Position numbers and translations under genes: made by a program. Below the pieces are notes generated by a model, which had not been told where the DNA came from, ran no database searches, and worked only from the letters and a program-made list of their open reading frames with translations. From Ligula intestinalis (taxonomy: Eukaryota > Platyhelminthes > Cestoda > Diphyllobothriidea > Diphyllobothriidae), in contig JAYGXS010000001.1 in the NCBI GenBank assembly GCA_036362985.1, positions 17,613,556-17,677,555 on the forward strand: a DNA stretch of 64,000 nt, written 5' to 3'. Of the stretch, positions 19,159 through 33,600 are shown piece by piece; position 1 is the stretch's first letter, and each line of letters opens with the position of its first letter.

Positions 19159-20140
19159 AGGCGACGGATGGTGGAACGGCTTACAGTGCAAGCCTGTATC
19201 GAAACTGATAAGCTCGCGGATTTGGCAAGTAAGCCCATTCGGGTTGTTAGACAGTAATGCCTACAGAAGCGGATGAGCACAGTGCTTAGACCGCCTCCCC
19301 CTAAAAGTCAGTAACTTGAGCTATATCCCGTGGCGAATGTTTCTGGTCATTAATTTCGGCTTCGTCTGCGGCAAAGCGCAACCCTAGAAGTCATAAATTT
19401 GATTCACGGGGATGGGAATTAAGAGAATCATACGCACCCACCAAGCCCCTATTAAGCAACAAAAGTTCGGTTAGGTAGCCCAACATGAATTTTTGGCGCG
19501 GAGGGTTTTAGTCCGCGCGCCTCGACGGAATTTTCTGGAGAGCAATAGCGCCAAAGAATGAAGGTCGAGCAAGTAAACACACCTGTGCGCCGCACCCAAC
19601 GTCCTCAACACGCTGGCGCCAACATGCATGATGACTGATTACAGGAAACCACAGCAGACGCGTCTCCGACCGCGTTCACACACCCTCACGGCGGCCAAGG
19701 TTTGCTACATCAAACCTCCCTACGGTGGATCTATCTCCCTTCCTCTCCATCCGAGTTTTTGATGACGGAGGAGCCCCTTCTGACCATGCTGCTCCAACTT
19801 CTCATTCTCGCCACCGGGATTTAGGCCCACCCGGCGGGGCTTCTGATCCGACAAGGGCTACTAGCCAACCATGACTAATTACACTCCCCCTTCCCGCCCC
19901 CCTACACCGAGGACCACATAAACACTGCATATAACTGGCCCTTTTATGGTCCATGTCATTGTACCAGCCTGAAGATGAATGACCGAAAACAATACGACTT
20001 TTCAAACACGCTTCAGTCGGACGCATCTCTATCTCAGCTAGGCTGGCGGCCGAAAACTAAACGGCCAAACAGAGTACAGATCGGGCAGCCAAATATGGGA
20101 TAAAATAGGGGACAGGATCTGTTATTTTACCTGGACAATA
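19159..20140 (+). repeat. 707-bp tandem duplication, unit 2 (with insertion)
   Basis: Begins GGCGACGGATGGTGGAACGG and follows unit 1 in order, interrupted by a 227-bp CR1-derived insertion (19644-19870). Divergence between the units shows the duplication is old. Confidence 0.8.
19644..19870 (+). mobile_element. 227-bp CR1-like internal-deletion derivative
   Basis: The first 170 bp or so match the 5' end of the CR1-like elements at 59735-63262 and 37190-40660 (ACCACAGCAGACGCGTCTCC onward). The last 40 bp match their 3' end (CCGGCGGGGCTTCTGAT, GGGCTAC). About 3.2 kb is missing at a CCC-rich junction. The flanks ATGACTGATTACA (19631-19643) and ATGACTAATTACA (19871-19883) are a 13-bp target duplication. 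The leader frame starts MTEEPLLTMLLQLLILATGI and then stops, where the 2A-like motif would be. Confidence 0.82.
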
Positions 20141-21282
20141 AACTATAAATACGTCTACCAGCAGCATCTACCGCGTTCCATGACAAATTAAAAAGGTGCA
20201 GGCCACCTTCACTAAAGAGCGCACTGTCCACCACCGCATTGATCTCGAGGAGGGCAATTAAGCGTTCGAGACGTAAAACTAACTTGGAAATCAGAGAGGC
20301 GTACGTACGTCGGAATGTTATAGGACACGAGGACGAGCAATAAATAAAAGGCTTTTGAGGTTGTCCTGATAACCCTAGCCGCACCCAGTCAGTAAGGCGT
20401 GTTTAAATGACTATACAATGGAAGGTCAAGCAATTGTTTTAAAGGTCATATGAAGTTAAAGTGGGCCTTACAGTGAGAAAACCCCTGCGATCAAAGCAGA
20501 ACTCCAAACCAGACGGTGCGATACCGAGGGTGCTCTCTAGGGCTTCGTTAGGTACTTCAAACTCCCCGTCAGAGGTCTCCATGTCCGCCAACGCCGGTAG
20601 TTACTAAAACGTAACTAGAGTTATACGTGCAGTCGGGCGAAGACACGGTAGTCAACCTACAGGGAGAACTGGGGATCAACAAGGCAAGGACTTGCATACT
20701 GAACATTTATATTTCTTGGTGAAGATAATACTCACATATCATTTTTAGACACTATATATATATATATTTCGATAATACCAAAAAATGAATAACATTCAAA
20801 AGCACCACGCTGCAGGTGAATTCATCGGGATAGTGATTTGCAGGGCGGAAAAAGGAAAACTGTATGTAAATGTACAAATGACGGGGTAATTTTGTGACGT
20901 TAGGGGGGGGGAGGACTGCTGCTGCCTAGCATTTGGAAAAGTCACGTGGTCAATAGAAGTGTGGTCGAGAGAGCCTATTTACAAGACGCATACACTGCGA
21001 ACCGACAAGCGTGCATGCAAATATTGATAAGCAGGGAGGGGGGGGGAGGCAAAGAACGGTGGGAGGCGATTGTGGGTCGTATTCCTGTTACACGTTCCGA
21101 GGGGGGGGGGGGGAATGACGCATATTTCGAAGGGAAAATGTACAATGCTGGGGGGAGGCCACAGAACGCATATGTAAGAGTTCACATGCACATGTATGCT
21201 AAAAGGGTGGACAAATGCACGACTGATCAAGAGGTGTAAAGAGACCGGGTGTATCGGCCCGCGTGACTCATGCGTACGCAGA
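20141..21282. other. ZMYND11 3' flank, no gene recognised
   Basis: Contains poly-G runs near 21039 and 21101-21113, which read as C runs in the ZMYND11 sense, and a short TA repeat near 20755. Part may be ZMYND11 3' untranslated region. No clear polyadenylation signal was identified. Confidence 0.4.
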
Positions 21283-21687
21283 TTAGCGTTTCCGCCTACA
21301 CTGGCGCTTGTGCTCTTTCTGCCAATGTTCCTGCTGACAGGGTATACTGCAGTATGAGGTGTTCCAACAGCAGTGATAGATGGCCTCTTTGAGACAATTG
21401 CGACACCACTGACGCCGTTTAGTCTGTACGATGGCTTCATTAAAGCGGGTCTCGGCGGACTCCAGGGTCTCTTGAGCTAGAGCTCGCTCCTGTTCAAGGG
21501 TCTCGGTGAGTGCAGCCTGGGCCTGTTCTACCGCAGCAGCCTTCTCTTCGTTGAAACGGCGCGTCAAATTGTCCTCAAGTTCTAATAGCATACGCCGATG
21601 CTCTGCCGTCAGCGCAGCTACCTCCGCAGCGTGCTCTTTGCATCGAGAACAGGCAACAGAGGAAGCAAGCTCTCCGGTGGAGGCAGT
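21283..21687 (-). CDS. ZMYND11: ZMYND11 exon 7: coiled coil and MYND finger
   Basis: 405 nt including the TAA stop; acceptor CCTTTTTTAG|ACT. An alanine/glutamate-rich coiled coil (roughly residues 1045-1105) precedes the MYND zinc finger, whose Cys/His residues are all present, and the protein ends in RRKR as in vertebrates. In other animals this finger binds PxLxP-type partners. Confidence 0.95.
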   Translation of the reverse strand, partial: TASTGELASSVACSRCKEHAAEVAALTAEHRRMLLELEDNLTRRFNEEKAAAVEQAQAALTETLEQERALAQETLESAETRFNEAIVQTKRRQWCRNCLKEAIYHCCWNTSYCSIPCQQEHWQKEHKRQCRRKR

Positions 21688-24600
21688 CTAAAAAAGGAAA
21701 CCACAAGAAAGGACTTGAGAAAGGAGGGGTGTGGGTTGTAGGCGCATAGAGAGACTATTATGGCGTAAAGTCCGCTATCCAATCATAAGAAGGGCGTTCC
21801 CGGAAAGGTAGTGACGAGTGACGTCGCCTTTACGCTATTGGGTGAAAGTAGCGCCGGCTACATTTATTTGATAATGTACAACGTGTCAGGAGGACCAAAA
21901 AGACGTTGAAGTGAGCTGTTTAACTGACTTGGGACAGAAGTAAGAAACCCAGGAGTGAAAATAGAGCCATAGAGAAAAAACATTACTAGGACAAACGTGT
22001 TGCGATCTAGTAGTTCTTTGGGGGTTTAGAAAGTCACTCGAAGACCTGGGGAAAAAATTGTATCAACCCAATTCAGACTGCTTGTGACTAGGACTATGCG
22101 CTGTTATTCTTAGGCAAAATTAGAGCAGCATCTTTAGAAGTTCGCCGCATTTTAAATTCATTGTAACTAGTTTAAGTCTACAGGTGACGGTCTGATGTTA
22201 ATTCCAAGTGACTTTATAAAATTCAGCGAGGGGGGATATGAGATTGCTCCATTTCAAAAAGTTAGACAGGACAGTGCCGCGGATAGAAAGAGATCAACCT
22301 ACACTCATTTCGGCTCCGCAACCAGGATGGATCGGCAAACGAACCTTTTGCGTACCTATGAAATGTCATTAACTCCTCGCCCAATATTACGTCTTTTGTG
22401 CAATGAACAACTAAATCCCAATGTGGGGATAAAGCCTGGTTGACCGACGATACCACCTAAACCAGACATTGTCGTCTCGGTCTTCCCAACAAACCGCAGA
22501 CGATTGATGCATGCATCGAGTCTTGATATTTAGACATACTATGAGTACGGGTCTTAACTCTCATGTATCATTAGTAAAAAAACAATTAGACAGCTTGCGT
22601 AAAGATGAGGGGAAAATTGGGACCTCGCCGTCTAACGCGTGTAAGTGTCAAAGTGAGAATTTACGAGCAAAAGAAGTGGACATAGAAAATCCCCAACTCT
22701 CGACTCTAGCAGGTACCGGTGAACTGTTACCAAAAAATGAGGCGAAACGTCGTTCAAAATACCCGAGGCTGCAAGTCTTACCTGGGTAGATTTGTGTGAG
22801 AGTTTACGAGGAGTCGGGCTGTTGGATCCAACGCCGGCTAACGGTGACTCTACACCGAGAGCAGCTGCAGCAGCAGCCGCGGCTACTCGCTTATTCGGTG
22901 GCAGATGTGATCTGGGCACGGAAGAAACAGAGGAGCCTGTACCGAGTATTGGAGTTGACAAATGTTGGTGCACAGAGCCTGTGGGAGTTGTTGTTGAAGT
23001 GGCCGCCTTACTCTCCTTCTTCATGGGGTCTGCAGCCATTTCGAGGGCAGTGAATGGTAGGTTCACGGGCCCATCGCCAGAGGCACCCAGGCTTGCAGTC
23101 GTGGTGCTGGTGGTGGAGGAGGAGGCGAGCGGTGGCGCAAATGGAGGACGGCGTAGCATCGTAGCCGAAGCAGGGGATTTCAACTCAGAGCCACCACGCG
23201 CATCCTTCGAAGTTGACCTGGGCAGGCGGATCCTGTTCAGAGAATCTGATGAGTTACTGGACGATGAGCTGCCGGAGAGGGAGGAGCGTCGACGAGAAGT
23301 TTCTGATACTCTGAGGCTCCCGCCGTCACGACCTCGAGCTCCGCCAGAAGGGGAAAGATTGGCTGATGCACGGACTAGACTGCCTGATGGCCTGTCGGAG
23401 CGGTGATCGCCTAGGGGGGCGGCGGCGGCTGGGGGGATACTCTTATTCTTTGCCCGGCCGAAAACGGACGACGTTTTCAGCTTTCCGTTGCGATTGGAGG
23501 GAGAAAAGCGTGCCGGTAAGTCGTCATCAGCACCAACGGCCGAAGAGGAACAACGATCAGTGAGCTCGTCATCTTCATCTTCATTATCAGATGGTCGCTC
23601 GTCATCCGTGTCGTCGTGCCTACTCGCTTTATGATTCATAGCTCCACGACCTCTTCCTCGAGTAGACGGCCTTGAATGTAGTGGTGGACGACCACGCCGT
23701 CGTCCAGGGAAAGTAGCCACCGTTTTCGGCAGAGAAGTCTGGTGTAAAGTAAAAAAAGGTCAAATTTCTGTAAGAATAGAAATAACTGGGTACAAATGAT
23801 CAACTAAACTTTTACAAGTGGTTATTGTGAAACAGAGATTCGTATTTTGTGAAATCGCTGATTGATTGCACTCCGTTGACTAAAAACCGACACTGCGGTG
23901 GTGAAAATGTCTTGTGAATGAAGTGAGGTTTAGCGCGCACATTGTACCCACTCTATGGAGTTGGTTGTAAAACAAATAGAGAAGTAAAGGTCTAGGGTTT
24001 CTGGGGACCATTAAAATAGGAAAGTCTATGTTGCGGCCTGGCACTTACAGGAGCCCCTGAAGAATTTTTGTTTCCACTGTTGGCAAGACGTTGGGTAGCT
24101 GGACCTGGGCCTGGAGGGTATAAGCGTAGTGTCATTAAAATCAGATTATTCGAGCATCAAGTTGCAAAAGAAAACTGTTCATTTAACCGAGAAACAACCT
24201 GAATAAATTAGTTTAAAAACCATAAAAACATAAACTAAGGCATACGAGCAGTCCTAGGACGGAAAAGACACATTTGGTCTGTGGGAAGGCAATATATTTG
24301 TAGGGGGTGACCTTAAAAACCCCCGAGGGAAGAGATAATAAAATTAATTACCGTTATGATTCCTCCTGACGGAACCTGAACCCTTCGGGTTGCCGCGACG
24401 ACCGCGTGAAGGCCATACGGAAGAGGGTGGCTAAAGAATAAAATTTTGAGCAATTATGCGTACTTTATCTACAACGAAACCAACATCGAAGAAGAAGATG
24501 CGATCACTGGAACAAGGACTTTATTTTTCTGACGTTTCGGATTCCGTCGGGAATCCTTAGTCATAGGTAATCGTAAACATCATCGAAAGACAAGTTTTTT

Positions 24601-27600
24601 CTGCCGGGGGTGATAACTATAAGAGCACCTCAGATACAGTACACCAAGGCAAAAAATATCTAGCAATCGCCACCTACGCTTCATTTTTTCATGGGATTGG
24701 TGTGATGATTGCTCGGCTATCTGGTTCAGCGAAATTGGCGCTGTAGACAGTATCTGCCTGCGCACCCTCCAAGGGTCTAAGTACTGACTAAATTAAGTGT
24801 GAGCACCGAATATGGGGTGGGATCATTGCGCCTTTTAATAGATTGGAAGCCCATGAACTATGAGTTAAGCAGCTCGCTGCTCACGCGTTTCTCACCTCTC
24901 GCAATGAGTTCGGCCTTAACGCATTTTAATTTGTGATTGGGTCCCAAGGAAAGAACGGCGACTATAGAGTTGGCATCATGTCTCTGTACTGCTGCCGCAT
25001 GTTCGCTGCCAGTGCAGTCATTCGGTTTTTTTCGGCGTAAGTGCTTTGCCCGCAATTGCGCCAGATGTACCCACAAGTTTCTGATCGTGGCAGTGACCTC
25101 CGTGTTTGGTTATCCGACGCAGGTCACTCGAAGAGACCCCGGCCACGCATTCAAGTTGGAAGAAGCCGAATTTCTTGCGAAGGTGATAATTGCGTTAGCC
25201 GCCAGTTGCGTGAGTCAGGTGCAATGACCTGCTCGTCGCATATTCGGTGCTGAGACTTAGTTTGACCAAAGTGATTAGCCACTTGGGAATTGCACAGGCG
25301 AACGCTGTTTCAAATGCCAGTTTCGGCGAGCCAGATGGTCAAACAATCATCAGCAAGGATGGTGAAAGTTTATGATTAACGACTCCAATGCTGACCATCA
25401 TTAAAGGGCAACCGTTAACTATCATAGGTATGCGGTAGCATAGCAACTACATCCTATAAATACTGCAAGGCCTTGTATGTTAAGCAGCTGTATCCGAGGC
25501 TGCCTCTAAGGGTGGGTTTGAACATGACCCCGAAACGTCAAATGAATACAGCTCTTGTTCCAGCGATTGTGCCTACTTCTTCTTACCTTCATGTATAGTA
25601 TTTTTTACTTGATTTCGTGCATACTTCTACTGAAGTTTTGATCGATGCAGTCGGACAGGATTTTTGAGTTATTCATGATTTCCGTGAGGCTCTGTATATC
25701 CACCGTCCATCTGTCAACGTACCCAAACAGATGAAAACCACATCCAAACAGCGACTCACCTTGGCGTCAGACGCGGCAGAACTGTCGCTGAGAACGTCCG
25801 CTTTATTGCGGGATGGTCGGTCCGAATCGGAGTCGGAGGAGGAAGAAAGTGATGAGAGCGAAGAGGCTGGTGATGCATATCTTCCCCCGCTAGCCTTTCC
25901 CCTACGTCGCCGCTTAACGGCGGTCTTCTTCTGCTGACTGGAGGGAGAACCCAGAGAGGTAGACAGCTTTGTGTTGACTGCAGGTGCAGGCGACGGTTTA
26001 GCGGACCGCTTGGGAGCACTCACGGTGGAGGGACCATCAGTAGAGTCTGTTGTGGAGGAGGCATCTGCATAACGGCTGGTGGAAGTGCGCTTTCGGCTGG
26101 AGGCGAAGGCCGCAGCCACTGCAGCCTTTGTCTCGGCTAGTGCGGTGAAGGCCGCTGCCATGCCAGCGCTGGGAGCAGCAGGTGATGCCTCGGTATGCCT
26201 CCGGGAGACAGAGGTGGTTTTAGGTGAGGCTTTAGGCATTTCGACAGCTTTGGACTGCCTGCTGAGACTAGAAGTGGCAGGCGAACGACCGCCAGCCCGG
26301 GGAGTTGTGACGCTTGTTATCGTTTGTTGGCTGCTCGAAGAGCTGTGACGACTAAAAGACGGAAAACAATTAGAGCATGCAGTCCTGGAGTGTAAAGGAA
26401 TAAAAACAGTCAACAAAGATTATCGACTGAGTGGGATTTATGTGACACGAAAAATTAGTGCTTGAAAATTGGAGCATGTTACGAATCCTCCGCCGTATCC
26501 GGTCAAGTAGTTTGAATGTTGGCCTGTTTGGAGGTCAGGAGCTCTTAAGAACGCTTCCGAACTAGTCCTGAGTGAGCATGGCATTTTGGTCTGAACTATA
26601 GTTTGAACAGAAACGCTCTTCCGGGGCTGTGGTATACTCCTAAATAGCAAGTCTTTGGTTTCCCAAGAACTCTGAAAGACGTTTTAATTCACTCAACGGC
26701 TAGTGGAACCGCGACCTTTGGCATGACATTGACGAACGATATGCCGAATGCAACTAGAGATCCGTCGCGATATGCTCACTGTCACAAAGATAGGCGTGAA
26801 TTAAGCATCCGGACGATAAGCCTTCATGCGCGCGTAGAAGAGCGATAATTTCAGTGTGGAGATGCGATCTCTGTTTATGCATCGACATTACTGCAATGGC
26901 GCGAAAGGCTGAGGTCTGGCGCACCCACTGCCTTATAGAATGCCGTAAATTCCAATGACGTCACTATGGCACGGCGACCGTAAACCACCATTGAATAAGT
27001 TTGCTTGTCACAGCCGCCTTATGGTTAGGTTCTTTAGTCAAAGTGCTAGAGGAGATAACCTCGAACAAATAATCCCAGCGGCTGTTGAGGACCCGCCTCT
27101 ATTACATACCCCCAAGAAACCTCATGAAAACTACGTACAAACAGCCTTGGTGATTCAAGGGTTGTGGCGGTTTTGATAAAAGTCGCTCACTAACGACCTG
27201 GTGAGGCGATTTACGTAATACCTAGAAATGAGATACAATAAAACGCGAGAAAACAGAAGGCTTCTTGGCGAAATCGCAATCAAATTGAGGAGATACGGTG
27301 TTGCTCATACCTATAGATTACCGGGTAGGACGAAGATAGTAGAAGGCACCCTCCAAACACAGAAGAAAATTACTTGCAAATTTACGTGCTCTTAGACTGG
27401 TGCCTATTCCCAACTAGGCTGACATCAGATAAGTAAATAAGCACAGTTTTCATTAAGCAAAGTAAGTTACTCACATGCGCTTGTCGACCTTCGCACCGAA
27501 AGAGTTGTTAGAAGATCGTGGACTGTCGGAATGACCCAAATCCTTCCCGTGCAGAGCGGAGTTACGGCGAGGACGAAGATAGATCTCGTCAGAATACTCG

Positions 27601-30600
27601 TCATCCGAGGGTGGCATTTCACTTTCACCGGACGAGTGTGAGTAATAGCCACTGTCTAGATTACTCTGCAATTTGCGTACCTCGTTCCATGCACGTTCAA
27701 AAACGGCAGAGGGAATATTGTGCGCCCCGGCTTGTGACTTGCGCAGAAACGCTGGATCGTCCTCTGGTAGGACAAACGGGGCCGTGTGAATCCTTTTCAC
27801 AAACATTCTTTCGTGGGTTCCACCGAAGAATCGGATCTTAAAAGAGGACAACAAAAAGTCGGTGTAATTTTTAAAAGTTGTGACAGGTATGTGTTGAAAG
27901 AATTCTGAACATTTGGCAGCCTGCATGGAGATTTTTGGTAGAAATACTGTCGCCAATCTCAACGAAACGGTGACGTGGTCAAGAATTACCAAGTTGCAAA
28001 TATTCTCTAACACTGGTACCTGCGAAATGTACATTTTTCCCCGATTAGACCTGTCTTTTCACGCATTTGCCGAATGAATATTTTAATGCAAGAACTTCTC
28101 AAGGTATTATTTTCTGCTTTCCAGACTACGGTGAAATAGGCGGCACTCATGGTACACAAATGCGATTATCCGAACCAAAACTAATCGAATGGAACGCACT
28201 GACGACTTCTCAGATTTACGATGCTGTTGATCAGGTGATTTGACCTTACCCTTTGACTGTTCATGCATGGTAGTTTGCCCCCGATCACAACGATTAGTTA
28301 CGGTACTTAACTAATTTGAAACGCCTACTGTTTCAGTTTGTCTTTGTCAATTTTAATAGTCATATGGTTATATGCACGCTCTTCAATCCTCCTTCGGTCA
28401 AACGAGTCCTTCCAAATGGCATTAGGTTAAATTGTCAACGTTTCTTGATAGCCTCAGCTAATAAATGTGTAATCTATGATCGTAAACGCCAAGGCTGTGT
28501 TACTAATGGCGGGATGTATGCCTGGTTATTCAGAGAGACATAGCATCTAGGATAGCAGCTCTTGAGGACTTATTAGTAATAATGGTAAAGGTCCACCACT
28601 GTAAATTAGTTGATAATTCAGGGTAAATTTTACGACGTTCTACAAGGGGGGTGTAGCTCTTAACTGAGTACACAGCTTACTCGCAGCTACGGAAACCTCT
28701 GCTACTTTTCAAGCTTACAAGGAAACGCATCTTGTTGACATTAAGTGGCAACATAAGTATTAACATAAATCTTCGAACACGAGTCCACATAGACAGGTCT
28801 TCTTTGGTGAAAAAAGTTCTTAACTGGTACAGATGGTTATTCGGCAAATAGTGTGTGTGAATAGTTTCATTAGGCGTGTAGTTGTACGAGTTAGTTCCTG
28901 GATGAACAGCTTATATGTCAGAGAGAGGGTACATAAAACAAGCATCTGCTTACGATCTTTCCACAGTACACTGTATCCTTATAAAACCATTGCACCCGAA
29001 GAAACGGCATGCTTCGTTTTTAAAAGTACGTAATTATATTTGCCTGAGTAGTTAATATAATAGCCGCATACACTAGTAACAGGCCTATTTTCTCGGGTCT
29101 TCACGGTCAGTGCAATTAGTAAGGACGACTCAATAAACGTACAGGCTGTGGTTGGGGGCGAAACATCGATGCCGGTGGCCATTTATTGGTAAAACCGTGG
29201 TTGTAATTAATACTTATTTTGACATTATTCTATATCCAAGTTAAATAGAATGAAATTGGCTGGCTCATCGCATTCATGTACTGTTTTTTTTCAACATTTT
29301 TAGCAGAGTTTCGTAGAAACTATTAGCAAGCAACCCAAGATCCCGAAAATAATTCCAATATAAATAAAAAGTGGCCTGGTCTGTGGCGAAACATTTGTTA
29401 CCATTTTAAGAAGTAAAAAACAAGTAAAATGTTCTTAGTTGTGCTTGAATTTACACTGGAAAAAGATTAAATCCGCGAACATTCATCGGCCCAAGAGCAT
29501 ATTCAACGTAGACCGTTGAGGAAATTCATTTGTGTCGGTGATGAAGTTTTATGTTCGGGTGAGTCTATAAATACGACCCAGACGGCCATTTGGCAGCAAG
29601 GTTTTGAAAGCTATAAGCACACGTTACGCACTAGACTAGTTGCCATGCCCAACGTGACAATGATTATCGGAGGAAATTTGGTTTCAATGTAGTCCGTGCC
29701 CGGTCTCATGAAATGCTGACCTAAGTTCTAAAAGGTGTCTTCAACTGGGGCAAATTACTTAGGTAGCATTCTGATATTCGTCATTTTGCTGCAAAATTCC
29801 AAGATATTTCAGAAAGGCCAGGGTGCCAATTCATGTAGGCCTGTCTTATCTGTCACTTGCAAATACCGGAGTCAACAACTAATAGCTAAGCAGTATGCAA
29901 TCTTTATTAGTTCCCAATGTCCTTGTTAATGCACACATGTTTGAGGAAAACGCAGAGTCGTGTACTCTTTTGGTTGCAAACCATGTTATCTCCAGATTTT
30001 ATACTCAATAGAAGTGTACAGTTAAGTTTTTTTAAAGTTGCCCAATTATCGAAGAATTTTAAGTCCAATCTACCGTAATATTTGCGTTAAGGGTTATCAG
30101 TCTATAAGATGTATGATTTTCATGCAAGGAACACCATACATTCCTCTATGCCGCAAAGATACCATACAGTGTTCATAAGGGCTTACAATGAGCGTGAACT
30201 ACGTTTATGGAGAACGGTAAATTCACAGATACGTTGCGATCTGAATGGCCATTTTACGGCCTTAAAGGTATCGTAATTCTAAACTTTAAAACCAAAAGAT
30301 AGTCCTCAAATATAAAAGTGAAGGGCGTGATTGGCTATAAAATGAGTACAATAAAGGGTACCATGTGTGTATGTTTTCTAAAAACTGTGTTTGAATTTAT
30401 TAAGGCATCGAAGGGCAATATAAAAAGTGCATACTTCTTAATAGCCATGTTCAATGTGGTTTTTGTGGTTGGACGGAGAGAAGCGCAGCCTGACCTATAT
30501 GAAATTTAATGGGGCTGTGACGCAAGCTGATCGATATTACAACTCCAGCAAATGTTCCTTAGTTGAAAATGCACTGCAGAATTTACATAAATATTTCATC

Positions 30601-33600
30601 AGATCGGCCACTGATTGTACGCAATGAGAGTTTTTAACCGTTATTGCGCTTATTTTGTCTTATTTACTCGAGTATTTGCATGGGCGAATGTAATTTACTT
30701 TTAGAAGAATTGGACTTGCTAATCTGACACGGCATTTGCGATTGTTTAAAGAAAATTGACACTTCTAACCTGATATTAATTAAATATCTTTTTTTCCTTT
30801 TTATCTAAATGAGGACTGTTCACACGAGATTTTTTTGGTCGACGCATGTGTGTTGGTTGTTAAAAGGTCAGAGATATCTCATCAATTATGACATATTGCA
30901 GGAGTTCACATACTGTGTGCCTTTGAGTTGCCCAGCCACTAGATGCGCGCACCGTCATGAAGCACTTGAGAAGCTCTTTGCACTGAAGCAGACTGGCATT
31001 TACTGCATAAAGCGTCGTAAAAAACAGTGAGCAGGCTGCATGCTACCTGCGCACGTACAGGGGCGTGAAGGCACTTGAGCATATCCAAAGGCCGATAAGT
31101 CAACAGAGCGTTGGAAAATTAAGGATATAAGGTGGGTTAGAACCTAACGGCTGCGGTCCCAACATATAAATGAGTGAGGAAGCCAATAGTTATGCAAAGT
31201 ACATCGCACATTTACTTGTGTCTTTAAGCATAATGCAACAAATGATCTTGGAGTCAGGCAGTACATTCAAAATAATTTCGATCGATACTTTTGATACTAT
31301 AACCTATGTTTAAAAGCAGTAGATAACCCAATTTTAAGGTTGGGAGTGTCTGAGAAATTCTTGCTTTACTACTATCTAGCGTCTGAAATTCCAAAACTAA
31401 AATGCTCAGTGATTTTAAATGATTGGTCCCGAAGTTGCACAATTCCTCACTAAACGGCACCTGACTGAAACATTATAATTATTTGTGAACCTTAAGTTGT
31501 ATAAGTGCATCGCCCCCGAATTGTTCCCGCTTTCTTCACAAATGCCTCTTGGAACGCAAACCTTTTTAGTTGCATAAGTGTCAGAAACGACAGAAAAGAT
31601 TAAACTGTTCATGCATTGGTAAGGTAGTCGCTGGTGAATGAAGAAACAATTTTTTAAACCCAAAAATGCACATTACGTAGACTGTTGTGGAACTTTAACC
31701 CAATACTGAAGATTCTGACAGTTCGACCGTTCTAACCCGCGAGGCCCTTCGTGTGCCCCACAGTAAGGTGGGCCAGGGACGTTGACTTGCATGTGAATTA
31801 GATTTTAGTGAGGGTAAACTTGCGCTGTATCTACAGCACCGCTCCCTCCCCGGAGGCGGACGAAAACGCAGGTGGCTGGCGCGGCCGGAACCATTCTAAG
31901 CGTGCCACAACTACCCGCTCGGAGCCGATTAAGTGGATGCCCTAAAGGCAATATTAAGCAACCATTCAGCCACGTCGCACAACACACACACCGGACTGAC
32001 CAGGCAGTCCAAGTTATCCCTTTAGTTGACAATCTTCCAAGTCATGGTCTTAAAGGCTTGGTGATAACTTCAAGCGCGTCAGATTTAGTATAGTGTGGAA
32101 ATACGCTGAGTTGTCAACCCCACTCTCTACTCCCTTTCTCAGGCCCCAGCTACCATTCGAGCCGGTCAGTGGACTGGCAAGAGAAATTAAAGTAGCTGCT
32201 GATATATCTAATAACCTCGTCTACGCGTACTACGTAAATGGCCTGCCCCCCCCCCCCAAATAAAAACACCAAGATTTCGCACAAAAGGGACCAAACGGCT
32301 CACATCTTACAGACTTGAGTGCCAAAGGTTACGCTAACGAGCCACTACAGCCTGGTCCTCAGACCGCCAGCTGGCCACTCCACACAAACACGTATTCAGT
32401 TGACTGTAAGGTCCGCGTGCAATTGTCAGTTGGCAACCACCCAAGCCACAGCACTAAGCGCACTATCATAGTTCAGACGCGAATCACACATGCAGTGAAG
32501 CCGAGAATTATATTTCCCTCTTACGTGAAAGGCGCTGGTTGCAAATACGTGTCGTATTGAGCGTGACCAAGTGTAATGTAGATGCTGGTGGGGAGAGACG
32601 TGGTCATGTAGTACAACTAGCAGTGTCTTACCACAAATGTTTATGGGAGCGCGTATAGCCCAGCAGGTTCATGCAATGTGTGAATGTGCGTGGAAACTGC
32701 GGGCAGATAAAGCGAATGCGAAGACTTTATGTGGACCCCAGACACTGGTTCACCAGTCTCTCTGCGACGGATTAGCCAGGGACCGATAAAGCCCATGCGT
32801 GATACGCATTTGTGGTGACAGTGAGCACACGGTGGTTTAAGGGCTGCAGATTCCGTTGCGGCCGCGAGGATACTACTGATGGTCGCGCTGGTGGATGGGG
32901 AATTGTTGGGGCTGGAGATGGGAAAGTTGTTGAGCATACAGGGTGCGCTCGGAGTGTCAGTATTGCGATGAGATCCGTTTCCGTGGATGCGCATATAACC
33001 AAGTAGGCCCATGCTGTGAGTGAATACGTGGAGAGATTTTATGGTTGACAACTCATGGGGTAACTCGGTCATTCGCAGGACTGAGAAGCCAGCTACAATT
33101 GTTTCTCAATGTAGCTTTCATAGTACTCACATGCATGCGAGATCAGAGCCGTTTCCACGCACACCTAGCAGACGGTGCGGATATCAGCTCATGCGCGACA
33201 TACGTAGACAGTTGCGCCGTCGGCCACTCGGCCACTTCAGGTCCACTTAAAATTGTATTACCAACAGATGCGGATTGGTTAGGGAGACGAAAGCGCTATG
33301 GTGCTGCGAGAAGTTGGTACACCCATAAATTACGTCTTGCACAAGTCACCGTCTTGCGCCCACTCCATAGGACACATAATGGACGTCGGCGTTCGAGACG
33401 GCCGTGTGTACACCGACAAGACAATATTTTAGATGGGGTCCGGACTGAAGTGTTCAATGAACATTTTTGCGGAAGCACGTGTGATTGAACAGGCCCGTAT
33501 AGTGACCAAATGCCCTGGGGTGGTGCGGGAAATTGAAACAGGAGGAGCGAGCGTATGAGTAGAGAAGTGGCATCAGTTTACCGGCCGCAGTGAGGCGGAT

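Noticed and set aside
22792..23406. A 204-codon plus-strand open frame
   Set aside because: It is the antisense shadow of ZMYND11 exon 6, whose compositional bias keeps the opposite strand open.
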